Source: Paenibacillus sp. E222 (GTDB taxonomy: Bacteria; Bacillota; Bacilli; Paenibacillales; Paenibacillaceae). From it: 64,000 nucleotides of DNA. Shown here piece after piece: positions 1-9,089 of the stretch (its first letter is position 1; each line of letters begins with the position of its first letter). Location of the stretch: the NCBI RefSeq assembly GCF_013401555.1, contig NZ_CP058552.1, positions 6,820,001-6,884,000 on the forward strand. Direction: 5' to 3'. Under the pieces are notes generated by a model. That model saw only the letters and a list, made by a program, of their open reading frames with translations, had not been told where the DNA came from and made no database searches. The position numbers and the translations under genes are program-made.

Positions 1-228
1 AAAAAACTTCTCGGCAGGTACAAAAACATGGCCATTTTGCTCCAGCAAAAAACGAGGATCTGTATTGTACATCTCACGCTGAAGCTCTATATACTCTTTT
101 TCTTTTCTTTTATACCGTCGTAGGAAAAGTGCTTCGTTTAATTCGTAAGTTCCTCTATGTACCCTCATCCCAAAATGTAGTCCTGTCCGTTGACACAACT
201 CGTACCATTCTTTCGTTAAATATCTCAT
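1..228 (-). CDS. DUF4085-like protein, N-terminal part (runs off left edge)
   Basis: An open frame of 76 codons starts at ATG 228 and reads out of the window. The N-terminus MRYLTKEWYELCQ, followed by a lysine/glutamate-rich helical stretch, resembles the start of DUF4085 proteins, a family of unknown function in Bacillales. A GAGGTG ribosome binding site lies just before the ATG and supports the start. The family name rests on my recollection of its N-terminal pattern. No catalytic motif is visible in the part available. Confidence 0.6.
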   Translation of the reverse strand, partial: MRYLTKEWYELCQRTGLHFGMRVHRGTYELNEALFLRRYKRKEKEYIELQREMYNTDPRFLLEQNGHVFVPAEKFF

Positions 229-256
229 ATGCACCTCTTCTGCTGATTTTTAGAAT

Positions 257-470
257 CTACTTTGCTATTGAAGCGTAGAGCTTTTTAATTTGTGACGAGA
301 ATTTAGCTGCAACTGTAATATGTGTGCGTTTAAAATAAGCTGTTAATTGTTTAGGATGATTTTTGACAATATCATATTCTATAATCGTGTTAGCGATAAC
401 CAATCTCGTAAAACCCAGAACCTCGACAATTTCAGATCGATCTCGTTAGAAATTGCTCTATTGATTTCAT
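257..470 (-). pseudogene. Small frameshifted gene
   Basis: A strong GGAGGAG ribosome binding site precedes ATG 470, but this frame stops after 12 codons. The adjacent frame stays open from about position 432 to a TAG at 257-259 and encodes a plausible 60-residue tail (EIVEVLGFTRLVIANTII, ending KKLYASIAK). The layout fits a small gene broken by one frameshift. A base-call error would look the same. No family was recognised. Confidence 0.4.
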
Positions 471-529
471 CGCTACTCCTCCAAAATCTTCAGCCTCAAC
501 GATTCCTTATATTCAACAGACGTACTGGT

Positions 530-976
530 CTACGCTAAGGTTTGAAAAAATTTGTGTTTTATTTCTTTGTCGTTTCGCTCCGCCCATTCATGCACAGCTT
601 CTACGCCTGCGGATTCCTGACCTCGTTGAAAATAAAAACATAGATCCATCGGCACTAACCGTTTACCATAGAGTTTGATGCCAATCCGTCTGTAATTCAT
701 ATAAATGCATTCAATCTCGGATGCATCGTATTTCCGATGTTTCGTAGAAATCACATGATCGCTCTCCAGCGTGATACTGGGTTTAGTGAAAAATAAACGC
801 CAGATCAGAAAAACGATATAACCCAGAATATAGGTCAATATAATGATCAGTGAGTACTTCAGAATACCATTTTCATCGTAAATAACATTTCTGAAAAGCA
901 TAGCTTCAATGGCCAGCATGCATAGTAGGTTCAACAATGATCTTGGATAAATTGTCTTGTATGTGATGAGTTCCAC
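530..976 (-). CDS. Small two-helix membrane protein, unknown function
   Basis: The 148-residue product has two hydrophobic segments, about residues 13-30 and 40-63, followed by a cytoplasmic-looking domain of about 80 residues. That domain is rich in beta-type sequence and resembles the soluble part of YcxB-like small membrane proteins, but the match is weak. It follows the Nudix gene by 3 bases on the same strand, so the two are probably co-transcribed. The AGGAGG ribosome binding site touches the GTG used as start here, so the true start is uncertain; an unusual ATC lies at better spacing. Confidence 0.55.
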   Translation of the reverse strand: MELITYKTIYPRSLLNLLCMLAIEAMLFRNVIYDENGILKYSLIIILTYILGYIVFLIWRLFFTKPSITLESDHVISTKHRKYDASEIECIYMNYRRIGIKLYGKRLVPMDLCFYFQRGQESAGVEAVHEWAERNDKEIKHKFFQTLA

Positions 977-979
977 CTC

Positions 980-1474
980 CTAATCATTCTCTTTATTAAT
1001 CCGAAGCCACTCGGAAGGGGCTTTTCTGGCAAAATGCTTTTCAACAAAATCCAAAATATCATCAATGCCGGGCAATGCCGCATTTTCTTTGGCTTCGTCA
1101 AACGTCATCCATTGGTACTGGGTATGTTCATGATTTAACCGGACAGGCTGGCTTTCATCCACGTATCCTACGAATACGGGAGCGGTATAGATATACTCCC
1201 CCATGGGTGAATAATATTGTTCGAATTGATTGGCAGAATACAGCCGGACTTCAGTAATACCTGTTTCCTCGTGAACTTCTCTGAGTGCAGCTTCCCATGC
1301 CTTCTCACCCTTTTCTATCCCGCCGCCAACATAACACCACTCGTTATGCAACATACGACCAGCCCGCTTTAGCATCAGTACACGGTATTGATCGAGGCTC
1401 TTCTTCAACAGAACTACAGCCACTCCTTCACAACGAATGGGGACTACCTGTTTCACGTGCTCTGCACCATTCAA
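980..1474 (-). CDS. Nudix hydrolase
   Basis: The 164-residue protein carries a complete Nudix box: GGIEKGE, seven residues, then REVHEETGI, matching Gx5Ex7REUxEExGU. This motif binds the metal ions used to cleave a nucleoside diphosphate linked to another group. The substrate cannot be told from sequence. Its start codon overlaps the stop of the upstream HxlR regulator by 4 bases and it is followed directly by a small membrane protein, giving a three-gene unit. Nudix enzymes beside HxlR/quinone-oxidoreductase pairs suggest a housecleaning role, which is inference. Confidence 0.85.
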   Translation of the reverse strand: MNGAEHVKQVVPIRCEGVAVVLLKKSLDQYRVLMLKRAGRMLHNEWCYVGGGIEKGEKAWEAALREVHEETGITEVRLYSANQFEQYYSPMGEYIYTAPVFVGYVDESQPVRLNHEHTQYQWMTFDEAKENAALPGIDDILDFVEKHFARKAPSEWLRINKEND

Positions 1475-1869
1475 TTTCTCGCCCCCTTCTCTTCAGAATC
1501 GAAGTCCTCCAGAACCTTAAATTTATCCCCGTGGATTTTATCCAAATGCTCTTCTCCCCAATAACATAAATGGTCCAAGGCAGGCTTGAGTCCCCAGCCG
1601 TAGTCCGTTAACTCATATTCCACTTTGGGAGGAACCTCCGAATATACCTTACGCTGTACAATCTCGTCCTTTTCCAGACCTCTGAGCTGTGTTGTCAGCA
1701 TCTTCTGCGTAATGTCGGGGATTAACCGTCGAAGCTCCGACGTGCGTTTACGTCCGGTCATCAAATGATAAATAATCAAAGGCTTCCACTTCCCGCCCAT
1801 CACTTCCAAGGCCGCTTCTACGCCTACTTTATATTTCTTCGGAGCGTTTGTGTCTTCATGTTCCGTCAT
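1471..1869 (-). CDS. HxlR-family transcriptional regulator
   Basis: The product is a winged helix-turn-helix protein of about 132 residues with the HxlR signature: VGVEAALEVMGGKWKPLIIYHL, then the recognition helix region RTSELRRLIPDITQKMLTTQL. HxlR regulators (YodB, CatR, HypR) often sense quinones or electrophiles through a cysteine near the N-terminus. No such N-terminal cysteine is obvious here; one Cys lies near the C-terminus. ATG 1869 is chosen because GGAGGGG lies about 9 bases upstream; a longer open frame to 1950 lacks such a site. It is divergent from the oxidoreductase at 2115, its likely target. Confidence 0.88.
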   Translation of the reverse strand: MTEHEDTNAPKKYKVGVEAALEVMGGKWKPLIIYHLMTGRKRTSELRRLIPDITQKMLTTQLRGLEKDEIVQRKVYSEVPPKVEYELTDYGWGLKPALDHLCYWGEEHLDKIHGDKFKVLEDFDSEEKGARN

Positions 1870-2114
1870 TCTGAACCCCTCCATAATCAGGCTGTATTCA
1901 AGGTAAAACGTAATCTTCTTGCTGCTCTTTTTTCTATTATTTAAGCCCATTTCGAGGCATCCATTCAGGGTACTTTAATGTTCCTATGGCACTTCATTCT
2001 TCCTATAGAACATCAAAGTGCGTACTTCCAGATGTTTTCATACCTGTTTATAATAGCATCAGCCATTGATTCATGGCTACAAGACTGCATTGCAGAAAGG
2101 TAGTGAACGTTAAG

Positions 2115-2702
2115 ATGAACGTACTCGTTGTAGTATCCCACCCAAGAAAAGATTCCTTGACCTTTCAGGTAGCTGATCGTTTTGTACAAGGTCTTGCCGA
2201 GGCTGGTCACGGTTATGAGATACTGGATTTGCATGGGATTGGATTCGACCCAATTCTTCGTGAGATGGACGAACCAGACTATACCCAAGAAAATCAGGTG
2301 TTCTCACCTGAGGTTGAAACCGAGATGAAGCGATTGAAGAAACACGATGCTGTCGCTTTTGTGTTTCCTCTTTGGTGGTGGCATCTGCCAGCCATGTTGA
2401 AAGGGTATGTGGATCGTGTCATGAACAACGGGTTTGCATATGGCACGAACAAACTTCCTCATCAGCAGATATTGTGGATCTCTCTTTCAGGTGTGACGGA
2501 AGAACAGATGCAGAAGCGCAACTATGGTGAATCGATTGCCAATCTGCTCAATGTAGGTATTGCCGATTACTGCGGCGTGTCCCGATCCAGGGTTGAGTTT
2601 TTATATGAAACGTTGGAATCCAAACCTGAGCATTATGAGGCACTGCTGAACCATGCGCATAACCTGGGACTGAACTACGCCAATGATCCTTCGACGCTAT
2701 AA
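2115..2702 (+). CDS. NAD(P)H dehydrogenase (quinone), flavodoxin-like fold
   Basis: The 195-residue protein begins MNVLVVVSHPRKDSLT, the FMN phosphate-binding strand-loop of the NQO1/MdaB/YwrO type flavodoxin-like fold. Later it has FPLWWWHLPAMLKGYVDRV, the conserved flavin/dimer segment of the family. These enzymes reduce quinones by two electrons with NAD(P)H, avoiding semiquinone radicals. ATG 2115 is preferred over an upstream ATG at 2073 because homology starts there. The gene is divergent from an HxlR regulator, a common arrangement in which the regulator represses the enzyme until quinone stress. Confidence 0.85.
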   Translation: MNVLVVVSHPRKDSLTFQVADRFVQGLAEAGHGYEILDLHGIGFDPILREMDEPDYTQENQVFSPEVETEMKRLKKHDAVAFVFPLWWWHLPAMLKGYVDRVMNNGFAYGTNKLPHQQILWISLSGVTEEQMQKRNYGESIANLLNVGIADYCGVSRSRVEFLYETLESKPEHYEALLNHAHNLGLNYANDPSTL

Positions 2703-2761
2703 AGGTATTATAGTGCTACATTGATATGACACCTGACGTCCCAATTCCGCTTGAACACAGC

Positions 2762-2786
2762 AAAAAGGTCGCTCCAAAGAGCGACC
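2762..2786 (-). terminator. Rho-independent terminator of the FusB-like gene
   Basis: GGTCGCTC and GAGCGACC pair around a 4-base loop, and on the minus strand the stem is followed by TTTTTG. It lies 19 bases beyond the stop of the minus-strand gene at 2805 and may also stop plus-strand reading from the oxidoreductase. Confidence 0.85.
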
Positions 2787-2804
2787 CTGTTTGTTTAGAT
2801 TCAA

Positions 2805-3446
2805 TTATTTTACGGTCGAGAGAAGAAACTTCTCCAACATACTAGTATCGGTGATACTATGGTTACAAGCTGTGTTATCCATGCATACGTACTGGGCCAC
2901 GGAAGAAATGTTGTCCGGCGTATAGCTCTTGGTCTTTACGTTGAAGAATCCGAGCTCCTGATGGCGATGACAGAACATACAATACCCTTTCTTGTTCGTG
3001 GCTGTAAGCCGTCCCTCAATTCCGAGGAATCTGCCTTCATACGGATACACGATGAACAAGCGATCGGTAGCAATGTCGGTCCATCTCAGATAAGTTGTAC
3101 GTGCGTAATCGATGGATTCCAGATCCGGCACTTTGAGCTTCTTTACCTTGGGAAACAGCTTCTGAATTTGCTTCGCGGATACTTGCGGAAATGGAATCAG
3201 ATATGCTTCCAGCTGGTTCAGATAGGTCTGCAACTCATGTGTCGTCTCATACGTGGATAACTGCTCCAGCAGTTGCTTCTGTTCCAGAGTAAGTTCATCG
3301 AAGATGCTCACCGCATTTGTGCCGACCGTATAACGGACGGTTTCCAATACTTTTGGATCCACAACCGAGCGTAGCGTTTTGAGCAGGAAATCAGCTTGTT
3401 TTTGAATATAATTAAATTGATGATTCTGAATAAATGGTGTTTGCAT
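2805..3446 (-). CDS. FusB-family EF-G-binding protein
   Basis: The 213-residue protein has an N-terminal helical domain and a C-terminal treble-clef zinc finger with CMFC near residue 157 and further cysteines and histidine in the last 40 residues. This is the architecture of FusB/FBP proteins, which bind elongation factor G and release it from stalled ribosomes; some members confer fusidic acid resistance. ATG 3446 is chosen because AGGGG precedes it and the family begins close to this point. Whether this copy gives resistance cannot be judged from sequence. Confidence 0.8.
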   Translation of the reverse strand: MQTPFIQNHQFNYIQKQADFLLKTLRSVVDPKVLETVRYTVGTNAVSIFDELTLEQKQLLEQLSTYETTHELQTYLNQLEAYLIPFPQVSAKQIQKLFPKVKKLKVPDLESIDYARTTYLRWTDIATDRLFIVYPYEGRFLGIEGRLTATNKKGYCMFCHRHQELGFFNVKTKSYTPDNISSVAQYVCMDNTACNHSITDTSMLEKFLLSTVK

Positions 3447-3487
3447 GGCGTTCAGCCCCTTATTTTTATTGGAAGAACAAATAAGGT

Positions 3488-3588
3488 GCAAAGCCTGCGG
3501 GATGAACCATTATGTTGATATTGATTTCAGGGCAACAATCTCATTTTTGTCGCGCCCTACACAAAGTCCGCCCCTATTCAGGCTTTGC
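3488..3588. repeat. Separated inverted repeat in intergenic DNA
   Basis: GCAAAGCCTG at 3488-3497 is repeated in inverse orientation at 3579-3588. The rest of the roughly 300-base gap upstream of the FusB-like gene holds no supported gene. Its role, if any, is unknown. Confidence 0.35.
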
Positions 3589-3742
3589 GTAAGGCTTTCT
3601 AGCGAACGAGCAATCCGGCATCATCCATATTGCCACGTCATAACCCCCAATACGATAGATATATCGAAATTATAGCAGGGCAGCATAGTGTAGGCAACGA
3701 GCTTCGTTTCAATTTCCTCTTTTCAAGAAATATAATTACATC

Positions 3743-5362
3743 TTAGGCTTTCTTCCCATTTTCCACGAAATGATCTACTGCTGACTGCTCAATGGCCAGT
3801 CCTTCCGTGTAACGCTCCATGAACAAGGCAAATCCATTCACGTCCTCGCTATTTGGAGAAACCTCTTGTCCTTCTGCATCAATAAACACCTTGGTATTAA
3901 GGTACTCCGCCAAACCCTCGTGCTGCTGCTTATTAACCATGTAGGAAGCCAAAATAGCCATTCCCCATGCGCCACCTTCACCAGCGGTAGACATAACCGA
4001 AACGGGAATGTTCAGTGCGGATGCGCACATTTTTTGAGCGACTCGTGGGGTTTTGAACAATCCGCCATGCGCCCAAATGTGCTCAATCGTTACGTGCTCC
4101 TTCTGTGTCAAAATATCCAGCCCGAGCCTTAGTGCAGCAAACGCAGCAAATAGATGGACTCTCATAAAGTTTGCCAGATTGAAGCGGCTCTCTGGAGAAC
4201 GCACAAACAACGGACGACCTTTTGCAATTCCTGTAATATTCTCGCCTGAATAGTAGCCATAGCTCAGTAAGCCACCGCCATCAGCGTCAGCTTTCAGTGC
4301 TTCATTGAACAACACACTGAATAATTGGTTCATATCGGGCTTCTGTCCCATCGCCTCATAAAACTCACGGAACATGTTTACCCAAGCATTAATATCGCTG
4401 GAGCAGTTATTCGCAAGAACCATAGCCACAGGATTGCCTTCAGGTGTAGTCACGATGTCAATCTCAGGGTATACCGTAGACAGGTTTTTCTCTAATACAA
4501 TCATGGCAAAAATCGATGTACCTACGGAAATGTTACCCGTACGTTTTTGGACACTATTCGTAGCGACCATGCCTGTTCCAGCATCGCCTTCCGGAGGGCA
4601 CAGTGGAATATTGGATTCCAAGTTACCCGATAGATCTAACAGTCGTGCACCAGCTTCACTAAGATATCCGGCATGTTCACCGGCAGTATAGACTTTAGGT
4701 AAAATATCTTTAAGATTCCACGGGTAGCCTTTGTCAGCAATTAAATCGTCAAACTTCCTCACCATATCTTCATGATATTCCAGTGTGGATTCATCAATTG
4801 GGAACATACCTGAGGCATCCCCTATACCAATAGCTTTACTGCCAGTCAACAGCCGATGTATGTAACCTGATAGTGTCGTAATATAATTGATGTTAGTGAC
4901 ATGCTCTTCTCCGTTCAAAATCGCTTGATACAAATGTGCGATGCTCCAGCGCTCTGGAATTTTAAACTGGAATTTCTCGGTTAGCTCTGATGCAGCCTTA
5001 CCCGTTGTGGCATTGCGCCATGTACGAAACGGAACCAATAACTCCCCTGTTTGATCGAGTGCAATGTAACCCTGCATCATAGCAGAACATCCGATTGAGC
5101 CAATTTTTTGTATCGTTACACCATAATTATTCTGAATCTCTTGCTTTAATTGATGATAGGTTTGTTGCAGCCCGTGAATCATTTCATTCATATCGTAGGT
5201 CCAATAACCGTCGATCAATTGATTTGCCCACTCATAGCTGCTGGAACAGATGGTATTGAAATGGTGATCCATGAGTACAGCTTTGATTCGTGTGGATCCA
5301 AATTCAATGCCCAGCGAAGTTTCTCCCCTGACTATTGCTTGTTTCAAGTTTTGATCCATCAT
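3743..5362 (-). CDS. FGGY-family carbohydrate kinase
   Basis: About 539 residues with the two-domain FGGY sugar-kinase layout: an N-terminal phosphate-binding motif GIEFGSTRIKAVL, mid-protein PPEGDAGTGMVA, the GNISVGTSIFAM adenosine-side motif and the late AHGGLFKTP region. Enzymes of this family phosphorylate pentoses, polyols or related sugars with ATP. The exact sugar is not readable from sequence. ATG 5362 is preferred over ATG 5371 because AGAGG directly abuts the upstream codon but is well spaced from the second. No partner isomerase or epimerase lies next to it. Confidence 0.82.
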   Translation of the reverse strand: MMDQNLKQAIVRGETSLGIEFGSTRIKAVLMDHHFNTICSSSYEWANQLIDGYWTYDMNEMIHGLQQTYHQLKQEIQNNYGVTIQKIGSIGCSAMMQGYIALDQTGELLVPFRTWRNATTGKAASELTEKFQFKIPERWSIAHLYQAILNGEEHVTNINYITTLSGYIHRLLTGSKAIGIGDASGMFPIDESTLEYHEDMVRKFDDLIADKGYPWNLKDILPKVYTAGEHAGYLSEAGARLLDLSGNLESNIPLCPPEGDAGTGMVATNSVQKRTGNISVGTSIFAMIVLEKNLSTVYPEIDIVTTPEGNPVAMVLANNCSSDINAWVNMFREFYEAMGQKPDMNQLFSVLFNEALKADADGGGLLSYGYYSGENITGIAKGRPLFVRSPESRFNLANFMRVHLFAAFAALRLGLDILTQKEHVTIEHIWAHGGLFKTPRVAQKMCASALNIPVSVMSTAGEGGAWGMAILASYMVNKQQHEGLAEYLNTKVFIDAEGQEVSPNSEDVNGFALFMERYTEGLAIEQSAVDHFVENGKKA

Positions 5363-5563
5363 CGTATTCATCCTCTCTGAATTTGGAATTAGCTCGATTC
5401 GGGAAAATTTACATCCCCGTCATCGGAGTACATTGAAATGAAACCTACCCTATGATTACTCTTGTGATCACTCTTGGAAAACTGCAAATGTTTCACCTTA
5501 ACAATATATTGTCCTCATTCGATGGATAGAGTGGTGGACCAGCTTCTTCATATTGCTTTGTTC

Positions 5564-6151
5564 TTAATATCGTTCTGTAAACCTACTCATCCACCAATCC
5601 CTCTTCATTAAATATTCAATTTTGATTGGCATAATAATGTATTCTTCCGTTACTTCAATCAGCTCATTGGGACCGTTATAGATTAAATCCACATTTAAGT
5701 GAAACGGTTTAATTTTTCTACCCACTTCATCTTCAAATTCTTGAACATAACGTATAAGGTCAGGTATCCCTTCCCAGTAATTCATTGCAGCTTGCCCGCC
5801 CGCAGGCATGTACCACCACTGCCTAAAGGATGGCCATAAATGAACCAATACCTCCCTTAATTCATGTTGTTCAACTAACTTAAAGTCGGGCAGTCCTAGC
5901 ACAAATGATACATGATGATTATTTTTATGTGCCTTCTGTTGAATGCTGCGATCCCAGAACCATTTCCATTGTATTTCAAGTTTTTGATGAAGTTGATCTG
6001 ATTCTACCCTTTGCCGGGATGGCCATAGATTATTCTCATTGATCTCCTCTTTAAGAAGGCCATACGTACTCGCTACATAGATCAAAAAGTTCAATTCAAT
6101 ATCACTGGATATACAAACAGACCATGAGTTATGGTTTTGAATCATTGACAT
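5564..6151 (-). CDS. Hypothetical protein
   Basis: About 195 residues, rich in Trp and aromatic residues (for example FRQWWYMPAGGQAAMNYWEG near the middle). No signal peptide or membrane segment is evident and I do not recognise the family. The possible starts are GTG 6163, ATG 6151 and ATG 6145; AAGGTG is best spaced for 6151. It stands alone between the kinase and a secreted copper-amine-oxidase-like gene on the same strand, with no overlap. Confidence 0.6.
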   Translation of the reverse strand: MSMIQNHNSWSVCISSDIELNFLIYVASTYGLLKEEINENNLWPSRQRVESDQLHQKLEIQWKWFWDRSIQQKAHKNNHHVSFVLGLPDFKLVEQHELREVLVHLWPSFRQWWYMPAGGQAAMNYWEGIPDLIRYVQEFEDEVGRKIKPFHLNVDLIYNGPNELIEVTEEYIIMPIKIEYLMKRDWWMSRFTERY

Positions 6152-6216
6152 TTCACCTTTCACCCAAAATGCATAAATTTAACGTTGATCAAGCGATTTG
6201 AGAGATATTCTTCTTC

Positions 6217-6873
6217 CTATTTTGTTGCACTAATATAGCTCAATTTAAAAATATGATCATACATATATGTGTAAGAATCGTAATACTCAAGCGCCTTTTT
6301 TCTCTCTTCGTGGAAAGACTTTAATCTTTCCTTGTCCCCGGTATGAACATAGGCTATTAGCTCAATACTTGCTTTTTTATATGCCTCCAAACTATAAAAC
6401 GCATCAGATAAATCAGAGGAATTATAGTCTTGTACTGGAGTAAATACCTCTGGACGGATCACGACATTGGATTCGGCTTCCTTTATTAACTGTTGTAATT
6501 TGGAGATGTCAACTTGCTCTTCTAATATCACTTTACTAAGGACATCAATCACTTCTTGCTCGATCTTGTTGAATTGGCTTGTAAATTCATAGTTGGATAG
6601 ATGCATTTCTATTAAATTTTTGGTGTAATGAGAATAGCTATTCACTAAATTAAGCTTGGAGTTCTTATACTCTACCGCAAATCTTGCATCACGAAGAACA
6701 CTGGCCGGGATATAAGCATGATTGTCAATTATTTTGACTTCTGTCCCTGCTCTGGTCTTTAGTTCTTTTCCATTCAAAACTATACTTATCTTCTGTGGTG
6801 CACTTGTCGCTGCAAAAGCAAGAGAAGCGCTTAATAACGACAAAACCAAGGTAACGATTATCATCTTCTTCAC
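6217..6873 (-). CDS. Secreted protein with copper-amine-oxidase N-like domain
   Basis: Begins with a short basic stretch and a hydrophobic signal peptide ending AFAATSA. It is followed by ISIVLNGKELKT...NHAYIPASVLRDA, the pattern of the copper amine oxidase N-terminal stalk-like domain common in Paenibacillus cell-surface proteins. The rest, about 130 residues, is helical and unassigned. No copper-binding enzyme domain is present, so an oxidase function should not be inferred. GTG 6873 is used because AAGGG is well spaced; an upstream GTG at 6882 is too close to it. Confidence 0.65.
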   Translation of the reverse strand: MKKMIIVTLVLSLLSASLAFAATSAPQKISIVLNGKELKTRAGTEVKIIDNHAYIPASVLRDARFAVEYKNSKLNLVNSYSHYTKNLIEMHLSNYEFTSQFNKIEQEVIDVLSKVILEEQVDISKLQQLIKEAESNVVIRPEVFTPVQDYNSSDLSDAFYSLEAYKKASIELIAYVHTGDKERLKSFHEERKKALEYYDSYTYMYDHIFKLSYISATK

Positions 6874-7067
6874 TTCGTACACACCCTTCGATATGAATAA
6901 TAAGGAGAATTTTTAATTAGCTCTCATCGTACCATTTTATTCAAATAAAGGTAATACACTACATATGTGCAACGTTCTTTTTCCATACACAAAAAAGAAG
7001 CCACCTCCCTGGCCTTCCACCAGTTCAGCAACTCCTTTTTCACACCTATTCGTACCGCTACTCGACT

Positions 7068-7940
7068 CTACTCCTTCACAGCCCCAACTACAATCCCGGT
7101 TACAAAGTACCGTTGCAAGAACGGATACACGAGCAGGATCGGCAGCGCGCTGATAAAGATCTGAGAAGCCCGAATCGTCCGTTGGGACAGGTTCTTCACC
7201 GCTTCTGGATCAAGCTTCGACATGTCGGCCTGCACGATAATCGTCTGCATGAATGTTGCCAGTGGCAGCTTTTCCGCATCACGGATGTAGATAATCCCGT
7301 CAAAATATGCGTTCCAATGTCCCACCATCATGAAGAGAGAAACGGTTGCAATAACGGGTACGGAGACGGGCAGATAGATTTTGATAAACGTCTGCAAGTG
7401 TCCTGCACCATCGATAAATGCGGCTTCTTCCAGGTCCTTCGGAACGGTACGGAAGAAATTCAGCAGCAGAATGATGTTAAACACCGCAACCAACCCAGGC
7501 AAAATCAAGGCCAGCAATGTGTTCATCAGACCCAGCTTCAGAATGAGGATATACCCCGGAATGAGGCCACCGCTGAACAGCATCGTGATGACAAAATACC
7601 ATAGATAGATGTTACGTGCGCGGAAAACCCGCGTCTCTTTGGAAAGCGCATAGGCTGCAAGCGTATTAACGATTAACGCAAGTCCAGTACCCAGTACCGT
7701 CCGTTCCACAGACACCCACAAGGAGGAGAGGAAGTTCGTATTGGCAAATGTCTTCGCATACGCCTCCAGTGTGAATCCAATTGGCCAGAACGTCACCAGT
7801 CCAGCATTGGCAGGAGCAGATGCGCTCAGTGATACCATGAGTAAGTGATACAAAGGCAGCAAGCAGAGCAGCGAAAGGATGGTCAGTAACACATTGTTGA
7901 TTATGCTGAATATGCGGTAAGGCATCGTTTTATGATACAT
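7068..7940 (-). CDS. Sugar ABC transporter permease, LplC/YtcP type
   Basis: A 290-residue membrane protein with about six transmembrane helices and the MalG-type EAA loop at residues 171-191 (EAAFIDGAG, where the permease docks on its ATPase). It ends LQRYFVTGIVVGAVKE, the usual tail of LplC-like permeases. It lies 16 bases after the companion permease and forms a heterodimeric channel with it. No ATPase is encoded nearby; such systems usually share an MsmK-type ATPase. The probable substrates are plant or host polysaccharide oligomers, an inference from the family. Confidence 0.9.
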   Translation of the reverse strand: MYHKTMPYRIFSIINNVLLTILSLLCLLPLYHLLMVSLSASAPANAGLVTFWPIGFTLEAYAKTFANTNFLSSLWVSVERTVLGTGLALIVNTLAAYALSKETRVFRARNIYLWYFVITMLFSGGLIPGYILILKLGLMNTLLALILPGLVAVFNIILLLNFFRTVPKDLEEAAFIDGAGHLQTFIKIYLPVSVPVIATVSLFMMVGHWNAYFDGIIYIRDAEKLPLATFMQTIIVQADMSKLDPEAVKNLSQRTIRASQIFISALPILLVYPFLQRYFVTGIVVGAVKE

Positions 7941-7956
7941 GAGTTCGTCATCCTTT

Positions 7957-8919
7957 CTAGAAAATTCGATATCCGGCGAATCGGTAAGCCAGTCGGTACG
8001 AGATCACGATCAGGATCAGGCTGATGACCGATTTGAACAGATTCACAGCGGTAGCGAAACTGAACTGCCCACTAAGCAGACCTTCTCTATACACAAACGT
8101 ATCGATAATATCCCCTTGCTGGTAAATCAATGGACTATATAAGTTAAAGATCTGGTCAAAGTTGGCGTTAAGCACATTACCCAGTGCCAGGGTTGCGATT
8201 ACGATCCCAATGGGAATAAGTGCCGGGATGGTAATATACATCGTTTGCTTCCAGCGTCCTGCCCCATCCACTTCAGCCGCTTCATAGAGTGCAGGGTTAA
8301 TGCCGGACAGTGCCGCGAGGAAGATGATCGTATTGAATCCAAACTCTTTCCAGACATCACTCGCAATAATCGTGAATCGGAACCAGCTGCCATCCCCCAG
8401 GAAGAAGATCGGCTTAATGCCGAATACGGAGACTAGGAACTGATTGACAATACCCGTCTGCGCCAGAATGTCGATCAGGATGCCTGACAGCGTAACCCAA
8501 GACAAAAAGTGTGGCAGATACACGAGCGTTTGAATTGTTCTTTTCAGCGCCATCTTCCGTACCTCGTTAAGCAATAAGGCGAATATAAACGGAATGATTA
8601 AGTTCATGACGATCTTGGAACAGGCAAAAAACAGCGTATTCCACGTAATTTGCAAGAAGTAATCATTTTCCCACATGTATCTGAAATGCTTCAGTCCGAC
8701 CCATTCGGAATCGAAAAATCCCAGTGCAGGTTTATAATCCTGAAATGCCATCAAAATCCCGGACATCGGAATGTATGAAAATATAAAGACCATAATGGCC
8801 GCCGGCAACACCATGAAGTGCAGAATCCATGGCTGCTTGTAGCGTTTTTTTCTCTTTTTTTCCAGCTTGTTCCCAACGTTTGCCTGCGGGACCCGCTTAC
8901 CCTCCAATTTAGCCTCCAT
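7957..8919 (-). CDS. Sugar ABC transporter permease, LplB/YteP type
   Basis: A 320-residue permease with a basic N-terminal tail and six transmembrane helices. The EAA loop lies at residues 212-232 (YEAAEVDGAGRWKQ). The length and ending (LAYRFAGYRIF) match LplB/YteP proteins. AGGAG is 7 bases upstream of ATG 8919. It is transcribed away from the sensor kinase at 9090, so the 170-base gap between them probably holds both promoters and the binding site of the response regulator. Confidence 0.9.
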   Translation of the reverse strand: MEAKLEGKRVPQANVGNKLEKKRKKRYKQPWILHFMVLPAAIMVFIFSYIPMSGILMAFQDYKPALGFFDSEWVGLKHFRYMWENDYFLQITWNTLFFACSKIVMNLIIPFIFALLLNEVRKMALKRTIQTLVYLPHFLSWVTLSGILIDILAQTGIVNQFLVSVFGIKPIFFLGDGSWFRFTIIASDVWKEFGFNTIIFLAALSGINPALYEAAEVDGAGRWKQTMYITIPALIPIGIVIATLALGNVLNANFDQIFNLYSPLIYQQGDIIDTFVYREGLLSGQFSFATAVNLFKSVISLILIVISYRLAYRFAGYRIF

Positions 8920-9089
8920 AGCACTGCTCCTGTTCCCAAAAAAAGTTTTTGTGTGTGATGGGGTTCTCTGATATAAATAGTATCAAGCCATACTGAGGTC
9001 TGCTATATAACATTGTTAGGCTTGATAGTGTTTTGTTAGGAACATCATCTGAAGAGGTTGTTTACACACGAATTTGAAGGAGACTTTTT

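Noticed and set aside
6965..7164. Short plus-strand frames after the LplC-type permease
   Set aside because: Overlap the permease end in antisense, with no recognisable protein features.
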